NCBI GenBank assembly: GCA_005887855.1
Contig: VBQB01000108.1
Coordinates: 1 to 12,107 of the forward strand
DNA: 12,107 nucleotides
Source: Verrucomicrobiota bacterium
Lineage (GTDB): Bacteria; Verrucomicrobiota; Verrucomicrobiae; Chthoniobacterales; UBA10450
Reading direction: 5' to 3'
How positions within the stretch are numbered: the stretch's first letter is position 1; each line of letters starts with the position of its first letter. The notes below the pieces were generated by a model that worked only from the letters and a program-made list of their open reading frames with translations, was not told where the DNA came from and ran no database searches. Made by a program: the position numbers and the translations under genes. Shown here in pieces: positions 6,904 to 12,107 of the stretch.

Positions 6904-7674
6904 TCAAACTCCCGCTGCATCCCATTTGGCGATCGTTTCCTCAATCAGGCGGGCAATTTTATCGTTCACTTTTGTGAAATAGGTCCTCGCTTTCACCGGA
7001 TCGAATTTCGGATAACCCTGGCCTTCTTTGTAAAGCAGGATGGTGGAGGGGAAGGGATACGCACTCCAGGTATTCGGCGGCGGAATCGCCGTCGCCATGT
7101 CAGGTTTGTAATGCTCTTTCTGAATGAGAGCCGGATCGATCGCCATAATGTATGCGGTCTCATTTTCCGCTCCGTGACCACCATCCTCGCCAAACACTTC
7201 AAGGGTCACGTCGCTGCAATAAGACCACCAGTTTACGACCAGAATTCTGGTCCCGGTGTCGCGTCCGACTTCCTGCGCGAGTGCGCTCAGAATGGCGGTC
7301 TGTCCGCCGCCATGGCCGTTTAGCAAAATAATATTTTTGAATTTATTCTTCGCCAGACCGACGAGAACGGCGCGGACATAAGCACGATAGGCATCTTCGG
7401 GAATAGTGAAGCTGCCCGGATATGCGTCCAGGTTTCCGGTGAATCCGTAGGGAATTGCTGGCGCAATCATCGCGTTGACTCGCGGCGCGATCTCGCGCGC
7501 CATCGCGATTGGCGCGAGGATATCCGCTCCGTTGGGTGCGACGCCGTGCGGCTCAAGCGTTCCCAACGGCAGCAACACCGTCTGGATTTTTGCCGGCACG
7601 CATTCGCGAAATTCGATCCAGTTGACACGCTCCATTTCGCGCGTGCCCGGCGCGTTTTGCTCGACAGCATTCAT
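6904..7674 (-). CDS. Creatininase-family amidohydrolase
   Basis: 256 residues matching the creatininase/MftE-like metal hydrolase family. Visible likely metal ligands are E41 and H43 in LLPLGTLEPHG, D51 in NGADILAP, H121 in LLNGHGGG and E170 in HGAENETAY. The YPGSFTI segment (85-91) and the Gly-rich NGHGGG turn are characteristic. True creatininase has Glu two residues after the NGH histidine, where this protein has Gly, so creatinine itself is an unlikely substrate. Relatives open cyclic amides or process peptides and cofactors. The gene follows the amidohydrolase gene by 71 bases on the same strand, so the two hydrolases may be co-transcribed. The start could also be the internal ATG at 7635 (MERVNWIEF), which would remove 13 non-conserved residues. 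Confidence 0.88.
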   Translation of the reverse strand: MNAVEQNAPGTREMERVNWIEFRECVPAKIQTVLLPLGTLEPHGVAPNGADILAPIAMAREIAPRVNAMIAPAIPYGFTGNLDAYPGSFTIPEDAYRAYVRAVLVGLAKNKFKNIILLNGHGGGQTAILSALAQEVGRDTGTRILVVNWWSYCSDVTLEVFGEDGGHGAENETAYIMAIDPALIQKEHYKPDMATAIPPPNTWSAYPFPSTILLYKEGQGYPKFDPVKARTYFTKVNDKIARLIEETIAKWDAAGV

Positions 7675-7705
7675 CGTTACAGATTAGCAGCAGCGCGATT
7701 GTCCT

Positions 7706-7740
7706 GCTTCCATTTTCTAAATTGATAACAAGCTGGAAGC
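7706..7740. repeat. 7-bp inverted repeat between amidohydrolase and creatininase genes
   Basis: GCTTCCA (7706-7712) pairs with TGGAAGC (7734-7740) across an AT-rich 21-base loop. It lies in the 71-base gap downstream of the amidohydrolase stop. The stem is short and no T-tract follows on the minus strand, so it is at most a weak attenuator or terminator. Confidence 0.25.
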
Positions 7741-7745
7741 GTGCG

Positions 7746-8951
7746 CTACATCCTTCCATTCACCATCATCCAATCGATTGGCCCGTCGAATGCCACGATT
7801 TCTTCGAAGAGATTCGCGCCTCCACTGCGCGGTATGCTGATGAGATCGGCTTGAAAACCGGGCCGAATCCGTCCCAGCGTCCCGCCATGGCGGGATTGAT
7901 CCAACGCTAGCGCCGGATTCACTGTCACCATTTCGAAGATTTTATCCGGCGAGAGTCCAGGCTCGTTGCGCTGAAAAGTGCGCATTTCCGCGAATAAACT
8001 CAGGCTCTGGTTGCTCGCGAGACTGTCAGTCGCGAGGCAAACGTTGAATTTAAGAGCGCGCAATCTTTCGAACGGGAATCGGTTGTGCGCGAAATAGTGG
8101 TGACTGCGGGGCGAATGCACGACATGAAATTTTCTCTCTGCTGTTTCGAGCAAATCGAAATCGCTTTCTGCCAATTCGTTCAGATGCGCAACGATCCATT
8201 CTGTTGGTAGCGCGCGATCGACGCCGATGAATGCCGCCAAGGGCGTCATCCTGCCACAATCACTCATCGGTCGCCCGATGCTTTTCATGAATTCATAAAG
8301 CGGCCCTGACGCCTCCTGAAACATCGACGTCTCCTCGCGCGACTCGGCCAAATGCGTCGTCAACAAAACGTTCTCGCGTTGCGCGATTTCCTCGCAGCAT
8401 CGGTATAAATCTGCGGACGCCGTGAACAACGCGTGCGGCGCGAGTGCCCAATTCTCTGCTGGCTTCAGCGCTTCAATGGCAAGATCGACAATTTCATTCG
8501 CCTGTTCCGGCGAGCGCACGTCGATCAATTCTGCAAACCACCACGTTCGAATTGGTGAGTGAATCTGTGAAATCAACTCCGGAAACGCGGTGAGATTCGC
8601 GACCGTTGTCGTTCCGAATCTTTTTGCTTCTGCAAAACCTTCCGTGATCGATGAAAGATAATCGGCTCCGGAGAGCTTCGCCTTCTCCGCATTGATTGCG
8701 CGAATCCAATCGGCAAAGGATTTTTGCGGCGGGATTTTGCCGCGCAAACAAGTGTAATCGAGATGGCAATGCGCGTTGATCAGTCCAGGAAGAAGCGCCT
8801 GCTCGCCAAGGTCGACAATTTCGCCCGAGTTGCGCCTTTCGACTTCGTCGAAGCTACCAAGATCGATGATTCGATTTCCGGAAATCGCGACTGCGCCGTT
8901 CTCAATCGGCGCTCCGTCCATCGTGACAACAGTACGCGCGCGAACAATCAT
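7746..8951 (-). CDS. Amidohydrolase-family deaminase, aminodeoxyfutalosine deaminase-like
   Basis: 401 residues with a complete amidohydrolase/chlorohydrolase fold. An N-terminal beta domain is followed by LLPGLINAHCHLDYT (53-67, ligands H61 and H63), H173 in ALAPHALFTAS, H200 in LTTHLAES and D309 in CLATDSLASN. HSPRSHHYF (279-287) sits where deaminases place substrate-contacting residues, and LGRIRPGFQADLI closes the barrel. The set is intact, so it should be an active cytosolic zinc or iron enzyme. The best guess is the deaminase that converts aminodeoxyfutalosine to futalosine in the alternative menaquinone pathway, common in Verrucomicrobiota. Other adenosine- or cytosine-type deaminations cannot be excluded, and no other mqn gene is nearby. 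Its ATG overlaps the stop of the upstream 4Fe-4S gene as ATGA (8951-8948). A 16-bp perfect palindrome lies in the codons near residue 354. Confidence 0.85.
   Translation of the reverse strand: MIVRARTVVTMDGAPIENGAVAISGNRIIDLGSFDEVERRNSGEIVDLGEQALLPGLINAHCHLDYTCLRGKIPPQKSFADWIRAINAEKAKLSGADYLSSITEGFAEAKRFGTTTVANLTAFPELISQIHSPIRTWWFAELIDVRSPEQANEIVDLAIEALKPAENWALAPHALFTASADLYRCCEEIAQRENVLLTTHLAESREETSMFQEASGPLYEFMKSIGRPMSDCGRMTPLAAFIGVDRALPTEWIVAHLNELAESDFDLLETAERKFHVVHSPRSHHYFAHNRFPFERLRALKFNVCLATDSLASNQSLSLFAEMRTFQRNEPGLSPDKIFEMVTVNPALALDQSRHGGTLGRIRPGFQADLISIPRSGGANLFEEIVAFDGPIDWMMVNGRM
7880..7895. repeat. 16-bp perfect palindrome inside the amidohydrolase gene
   Basis: TCCCGCCATGGCGGGA is its own reverse complement. 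It encodes part of DQSRHGGTLG just before the conserved LGRIRPGFQADL motif. It may be a trapped repeat unit or ordinary codon choice. Confidence 0.5.
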
Positions 8952-9679
8952 TTTTCTGCTGTAGCGGCCCCGAAAGCATTCGGGGTCGCATCACTGGCCG
9001 CGCTTTCGCCTTTCACCACGTTCCGGCATTCGGCCACGAGCAGATTGCACGCTTCCTCACAAAGCAGGGGAATTGCAGCTGTAGCCGGGGTCCCCGTTGT
9101 AGCCGCGGTCGCTGACCGCGATTCGGGCGCAGCCTGATCGTAGGCAGGATCAAACTTCTGGGGTGGCAACCTTGTCGATGCAATCGTGCCACGCTGATCG
9201 CGTTTCCACAAAATTGTGCGTAAACATCCACCGTCGGATCGGCAAAAATCTCCGATCAGATCATTGATTTGTTTGTCCGAAATTTTCGCGGCGAGACGAT
9301 ACATTCCTGACTGTCGATCCAATGTGTCGCGCAGCGGGGTCGTGCACAGTTGATCGGTTTTCCAGGCGCCAAAGACAGAGAGCCTGCCCGGATAAAAATA
9401 ATCGAGGCCGCGCTTGAGGTCCTCGAGCGTCGAGAGTTCCAATTGCCAGCCATGACGCAAATTTGGCGCCGTTTTGAGCGGACGATAGTTTCCGTCGTCA
9501 TCATACCGCGCAATGTCAATTGCACTTTCCGCACCTCGGAAAACATGCAGGTCCTCGCGGCGTTCATCACTGCGATGTAAAAGAACAAAACCCTGATCAC
9601 TTCTTCGAATCAGAATCTGACCGAAGAGAAGAGCGTCAGTCAGCGCAGTTTCGAGAACTCGCTCGATGAGATCGGGCAT
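8948..9679 (-). CDS. DR2241-like 4Fe-4S cluster protein (stand-alone)
   Basis: 243 residues. The first ~130 have a mixed strand/helix pattern without catalytic motifs (HGWQLELSTLEDLKRGLDYF at 76-95, YPGRLSVFGAW at 96-106) and match the middle part of DR2241-type proteins. The second part carries the cysteines: C146 and C152 in FCRSDGGCLRTILW, and C207 and C211 in LCEEACNLLVAEC. This resembles the 4Fe-4S domain that follows two CbiX domains in Deinococcus DR2241. Here it is a separate gene in the same operon as a double CbiX protein, so the two products probably form one chelatase complex, the cluster serving structure or redox control. A hairpin repeat is translated between the cysteine pairs (residues 186-202), and the last ~15 residues come from another repeat. 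It starts 17 bases after the GAF stop and overlaps the next gene as ATGA. Confidence 0.75.
   Translation of the reverse strand: MPDLIERVLETALTDALLFGQILIRRSDQGFVLLHRSDERREDLHVFRGAESAIDIARYDDDGNYRPLKTAPNLRHGWQLELSTLEDLKRGLDYFYPGRLSVFGAWKTDQLCTTPLRDTLDRQSGMYRLAAKISDKQINDLIGDFCRSDGGCLRTILWKRDQRGTIASTRLPPQKFDPAYDQAAPESRSATAATTGTPATAAIPLLCEEACNLLVAECRNVVKGESAASDATPNAFGAATAEK
8964..8989. repeat. Hairpin repeat at the 3' end of the 4Fe-4S gene
   Basis: CCCCGAA (8968-8974), loop AGCA, TTCGGGG (8979-8985). The stem extends outward through a G-T pair and GCG/CGC to about 11 bp. On the minus strand it encodes part of the C-terminal tail (ATPNAFGAA), which lies beyond the conserved cysteine domain. It looks like a dispersed palindrome that supplied a new terminus, though it could also act as an intra-operon mRNA structure just before the amidohydrolase start. 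Confidence 0.6.
9074..9124. repeat. In-frame palindromic repeat inside the 4Fe-4S domain
   Basis: The segment holds two related units, TGTAGCCGGGGTC (9080-9092) and TGTAGCCGCGGTC (9098-9110). The second forms the hairpin CGCGGTC-GCT-GACCGCG (9104-9120). Bases 9096-9120 match, with one difference, the reverse complement of 4641-4665 in a non-coding region. On the minus strand it reads as Ala/Thr-rich peptide (SRSATAATTGTPATAA) between the two cysteine pairs, with no frame disruption. Confidence 0.75.
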
Positions 9680-9696
9680 GCGCCGATTCGGGCCTG

Positions 9697-10179
9697 TCAG
9701 GTCAGGCAGTGCGCAATCAACCCGCCCGCGCGCTCAAGAAATTGTCGATCCTCCTCGCCGAAGGCGTTCAACTTTTCGCTCTCGGCATCGAGCATTCCAA
9801 GGATGTGCCGGTTCTCGTTGGTCATCGGAACAATGATCTCGGACCGTGTTGTGTGAAAGGTAGGCAGATAGCGCGGATCGTGATGCACGTCGCCGACGAT
9901 GACCGGTTTCCCGGATTCCAGCGCCGCCCCGCACAACCCTTGAGTGATTGGGAAACGCGGATACGCCGGTGGCTCGTTACCCGTTCCAGCAAGAATCACG
10001 AAATCCTTTTTCACGATCTTGTAAACGCCGACCCAGCGATAATTGCGCGCCGCGCGAATCATCTCTGCGAGTTGCCTCATCCGCGTTGGCGTGCACCCGC
10101 CGGCGAGCGCGAATGCCCCGATCTCTTGCAGCTTCTTGCAGGTCGTTTCTTTCATTCGCGGGAGAGCAATCTCGTGCAA
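9697..10179 (-). CDS. GAF-domain protein, free-Met-sulfoxide-reductase-like fold but lacking the key cysteine
   Basis: 160 residues from TTG 10179, or 152 from ATG 10155 (MKETTCKKLQ), which I prefer; neither has a clear Shine-Dalgarno. A single GAF domain fills the protein: WVGVYKI (49-55), ITQGLCGAALESGKPVIVGD (78-97), RSEIIVPM (112-119) and ILGMLDAES (126-134). The layout is that of free methionine-(R)-sulfoxide reductase (YebR/YtsP type). C83 is kept in GLCG, but where that enzyme has its catalytic cysteine before the conserved SEI segment (CDAASNSEI in E. coli) this protein reads FHTTRSEI. It is therefore more likely a small-molecule or redox sensor, or a regulatory subunit, than a reductase. 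It lies between the cbiX and 4Fe-4S genes with short gaps on both sides, suggesting a role with them. Confidence 0.82.
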   Translation of the reverse strand: MHEIALPRMKETTCKKLQEIGAFALAGGCTPTRMRQLAEMIRAARNYRWVGVYKIVKKDFVILAGTGNEPPAYPRFPITQGLCGAALESGKPVIVGDVHHDPRYLPTFHTTRSEIIVPMTNENRHILGMLDAESEKLNAFGEEDRQFLERAGGLIAHCLT

Positions 10180-10203
10180 AAGAAAACAAGCGCGAGCGGG
10201 ATT

Positions 10204-11244
10204 TCAAGTTTTCGTGATTAATTTCGCCCCATGATCGCGAGACGCTTCGGAGTCAAATTTGGCTGCCTGCTCGATAATGATGTCGGCGAAGCCCTGGTCT
10301 GTGCCGATGGACGGCGCATAGAATAATGAGCGATCATCGATCTTGTAGGGATTGCGCCGAAACACCTCACGCCCGCTTGACTCAACGTCATCCCGAGCGG
10401 ACTCGGGGGATTCCGTAAAACTACCCAAGGGCTTCGCCAAGGGATCCCCGTTCGACTCGGCTTCGCCTCGCTTAGGGCAGGCTTTCGACTTCGCTTCGCG
10501 GAACCGGTCCTGAGCGAAGTCGAAGGGCTCAGGATGACAACTTGGAATACCGAGCAATCTCGGGATGTCTTCGAAGCTGTGTAGCCCATCCGAGATAAAA
10601 AACGGAACCACGACCACGTTAGGAGTTATCGTCAATTTTTTCCAATCGGAAACCAGGGGCGGTTCTTCCATGTAAACGTTAAGCACAGTCCCATATTTTC
10701 TGAGCGCCCGGATCTTTTCCGCTTCACGCTTCGCGGCGACGGCGCTGTTTTCGTTCAAATCCGTTCCATGCGCGACGATCAGCAAGCTAGTCTTGAGGGG
10801 ATCGACACTCCCCGCGACTTGGCGAGCGCGCTGGAGAAGCAAATCGGTCATCATCGGATGGTTCCCTGCAGGCTCGCAGTATTTCCAGATTTGACCGTTG
10901 GATCGCTTTGTAGTCCGGCCATTCAGCTCCAGCTCGCGCGGAATCACCGTCTGCGTGAAATAACCTTCGCTGATAAAATTCGGCACGACGTAAACTTCGC
11001 GAATCGCTTCCGGATCAAACAAAAACAATGCGTCGCGCAAACTCGGTTCCTCTTTCCAGAAGGCGCACGCTACATCGGCAAAAACTTTTCGACGCCGAAT
11101 TTCCGCTGCATGCGCCAGCGTCGGCAGGCTCGAATCCGGATTTACGGTCGATCCATGACCAACGATAAGCAGCGCGCTGTCCTCCCATCTCACAGAACAA
11201 CGTTCAACAGCCTGCCCTGAGCGCAAGTCGAATGGGTCCAACAC
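10204..11244 (-). CDS. Double-domain CbiX-type sirohydrochlorin/cobalt chelatase with in-frame repeat insertion
   Basis: 346 residues from GTG 11244; conserved sequence begins near residue 20, and GTG 11193 (RWEDSALLIVGHGS) is an equally good start. Two CbiX-like domains are seen: domain 1 with LLIVGHGS (H30) and VVPNFISEGYFT (87-97), and domain 2 with LLIVAHGT (H159) and VVVPFFISDGLHSFEDIP (211-228, H222). Domain 2 keeps both histidines expected to hold the metal; domain 1 lacks the second (Y95 region). The enzyme family inserts Co2+ or Fe2+ into sirohydrochlorin on the way to cobalamin or siroheme. Residues 236-286 are foreign to the family and encoded by a palindromic repeat; the CbiX sequence resumes at REVFRRNPYKIDDRSLFYAPSIGT in the same frame. 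It heads a cluster with GAF and DR2241-like 4Fe-4S genes, which points to one chelatase system. Gene names vary, so no symbol is given. Confidence 0.85.
   Translation of the reverse strand: MLDPFDLRSGQAVERCSVRWEDSALLIVGHGSTVNPDSSLPTLAHAAEIRRRKVFADVACAFWKEEPSLRDALFLFDPEAIREVYVVPNFISEGYFTQTVIPRELELNGRTTKRSNGQIWKYCEPAGNHPMMTDLLLQRARQVAGSVDPLKTSLLIVAHGTDLNENSAVAAKREAEKIRALRKYGTVLNVYMEEPPLVSDWKKLTITPNVVVVPFFISDGLHSFEDIPRLLGIPSCHPEPFDFAQDRFREAKSKACPKRGEAESNGDPLAKPLGSFTESPESARDDVESSGREVFRRNPYKIDDRSLFYAPSIGTDQGFADIIIEQAAKFDSEASRDHGAKLITKT
10386..10540. repeat. ~155-bp palindromic repeat element inserted in frame in the CbiX gene
   Basis: The ends are inverted copies: GTCATCCCGAGC (10387-10398) and, on the opposite strand, GTCATCCTGAGC (10538-10527), 11 of 12 identical. 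Inside is a long stem, TTCGACTTCGCT (10485-10496) pairing exactly with AGCGAAGTCGAA (10513-10524), plus CCGAG-CGGA-CTCGG near the left end and CCTGAGC/GCTCAGG near the right. Translated on the minus strand it gives the recognisable CHPEPFDFAQDRFRE-type peptide seen where such repeats fall in frame in many environmental genomes. No transposase is inside, so it is non-autonomous. Confidence 0.85.
11211..11240. repeat. Partial copy of the palindromic repeat at the CbiX gene start
   Basis: CCTGCCCTGAGCGCAAGTCGAATGGG is close to the TGAGCGAAGTCGAAGGG arm of the internal element, with a one-base insertion and one substitution. On the minus strand it encodes the first residues of the proposed protein (LDPFDLRSGQ), which are not part of the CbiX fold. 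Confidence 0.6.
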
Positions 11245-11296
11245 TGAGTTGAAGCAGGCACAGCGGCTAGAAGTTCCCCGGCAGACTCGATCGCTG

Positions 11297-11320
11297 AGAA
11301 ACCTAGTAGAATAGGTTTCT
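11297..11320 (-). terminator. Hairpin directly after the TonB receptor stop
   Basis: AGAAACCTA (11297-11305), loop GTAGAA, TAGGTTTCT (11312-11320): a perfect 9-bp stem touching the last base of the receptor's TAA on the minus strand. The position suits a transcription terminator or mRNA 3' end, but the stem is AT-rich and no T-tract follows. It separates the receptor gene from the CbiX cluster. Confidence 0.5.
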
Positions 11321-12107
11321 TAGAATCTCTTCTTTAGCTGGACGTACCAGAACCGTCCTTTGACATCGGCAATCGATTCGTCGTAGTTGTTTGCGAACGC
11401 TCCGCCGACGAAAGGCGGATCTTCATCGAACACGTTCTGCATCCCAAGGGTGATCGTCGTGCCATTCAGCCAGGCGCGCCATCCACAAGGGTTGTATTCG
11501 GCGGTGGAGACGGGTAGCACGTTTTTCTCTTTGCCGTCCAGCTTCACGTTCTTACCTCCATCCTTGGCAAAACCAGGCACCTCGACTGGAGCGGGCGGGG
11601 GCAACTTGAATGTATAAGAAGCGATCAAATCAAGCGTGATCCACTCCCGAACTTTTCGGGTAAGTCTGTCCAGGAGGATGTCATCGCTATACTGGCCGGT
11701 CCAGTGAAGCGTCGCGCCAATGTCGAAGCCGGCGAGCCACGAGTCAGCTGGACCATCATAGAACGCGCTCGCGTATGCGCGATTACGCGGCAGCGAACCA
11801 CTGAAGCTGAATCCGCCCGGCACAAACTGCCCTGCGATATTGATCGGTTTGAAGTCCGAGCTAAGCTGCAGCACAAATCGGGATAGCCAGGTCCCGTTGA
11901 TCGTGAAGGTCAATCGGCCCCAATCCGGACCGCCGGAAATTGCCGAGTCCAGAATATAGATTGCTTCGTAGTCGATGCCTTCCACGATGGCTTCAGACAG
12001 GTTCAGATCGGGATCGACGATCCGCTTGAGTGCGCCAGTGGTCGGATCACGAATTACCAGCCCGGGGAGCTGCTGCTCATGGTCAAGAATGAATTGCGCA
12101 CCGAGCA
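11320..12107 (-). CDS. TonB-dependent receptor, C-terminal part (5' end cut by window)
   Basis: The frame stays open to the window edge, so the start at 11985 suggested by its first GTG is internal. About 262 residues of an outer-membrane beta-barrel are visible. They show alternating hydrophobic strands with aromatic girdles (LTFTINGTWLSRFVLQLS, WLAGFDIGATLHWTGQYSDD, WITLDLIASYTFKL, GTTITLGMQNVFDEDPPF) and a closing strand GRFWYVQLKKRF that ends in Phe, the usual C-terminal signal for BAM-dependent barrel insertion. The early part, LVIRDPTTGALKRIVDPDLN (from about base 12057), leads into VEGIDYEAIY, typical of large TonB receptors of this phylum. The plug domain and TonB box are outside the window, so the transported ligand cannot be told. 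The neighbouring chelatase genes make a tetrapyrrole or metal ligand thinkable but unproven. Confidence 0.88.
   Translation of the reverse strand, partial: LGAQFILDHEQQLPGLVIRDPTTGALKRIVDPDLNLSEAIVEGIDYEAIYILDSAISGGPDWGRLTFTINGTWLSRFVLQLSSDFKPINIAGQFVPGGFSFSGSLPRNRAYASAFYDGPADSWLAGFDIGATLHWTGQYSDDILLDRLTRKVREWITLDLIASYTFKLPPPAPVEVPGFAKDGGKNVKLDGKEKNVLPVSTAEYNPCGWRAWLNGTTITLGMQNVFDEDPPFVGGAFANNYDESIADVKGRFWYVQLKKRF

Noticed and set aside
8724..9137. 137-residue plus-strand open frame
   Set aside because: Antisense to the amidohydrolase start and the 4Fe-4S gene end; its Ala/Val-rich part is the palindromic repeat read on the other strand.
5313..9679. Sigma-54 (-24/-12) promoters near the minus-strand genes
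   Set aside because: Scanning by eye for TGGCAC-N5-TTGC gave no convincing match in the intergenic spaces.
10387..10539. Insertion sequence or frameshifted pseudogene of cbiX
   Set aside because: No transposase is encoded, the length is too short, and the reading frame is intact on both sides.

Overview
The window looks like a piece of a soil-type Verrucomicrobiota chromosome (Chthoniobacterales / 'Candidatus Udaeobacter'-like). This is inferred from the gene types: a Ser/Thr kinase fused to TolB-like and TPR parts, an HTTM membrane protein, a large TonB receptor and a futalosine-pathway-like deaminase. The many short palindromic repeats scattered between and inside genes fit too. No rRNA, tRNA, CRISPR array, transposase or phage gene was seen. 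The window cuts a gene at each end.

Plus-strand half (1-4541). The 3' part of a membrane-spanning Ser/Thr kinase with TolB-like and TPR domains ends at 1928. About 720 bases without a convincing gene follow. Then comes a compact three-gene cluster: a possible small exported peptide (2653-2931), a single-pass membrane protein with a TTG start and a good ribosome binding site (2974-3585), and a multi-pass HTTM-domain protein (3582-4541) whose start overlaps the previous stop as ATGA. The pair resembles the SdpA/SdpB type of membrane partners, so this is a candidate secreted-peptide maturation or membrane system.

Minus-strand half (12107-4731). In transcription order: the C-terminal third of a TonB-dependent receptor, followed by a hairpin; a double-domain CbiX-type sirohydrochlorin/cobalt chelatase; a GAF protein; a DR2241-like 4Fe-4S protein; an amidohydrolase (aminodeoxyfutalosine deaminase-like); a creatininase-family hydrolase; sigma-54 (rpoN); and a DciA/DUF721 protein. 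The cbiX, GAF, 4Fe-4S and amidohydrolase genes are tightly packed (short gaps, one ATGA overlap) and look like an operon. In Deinococcus DR2241, the CbiX domains and the 4Fe-4S domain lie in one polypeptide. Here they are separate genes with a GAF gene between them.

The most striking feature is repeat DNA lying in frame inside genes. A ~155-bp palindromic element sits inside the C-terminal domain of cbiX and adds about 51 residues without breaking the frame. A fragment resembling the same element forms the proposed N-terminus of that gene. A different hairpin repeat, with a 25-base relative in the convergent intergenic region near 4650, is translated between the two cysteine pairs of the 4Fe-4S protein. 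A third hairpin forms the tail of that protein. A genome in which palindromic repeats insert into genes and are tolerated as peptide is the main thing to follow up, next to the split DR2241 operon and the HTTM cluster.
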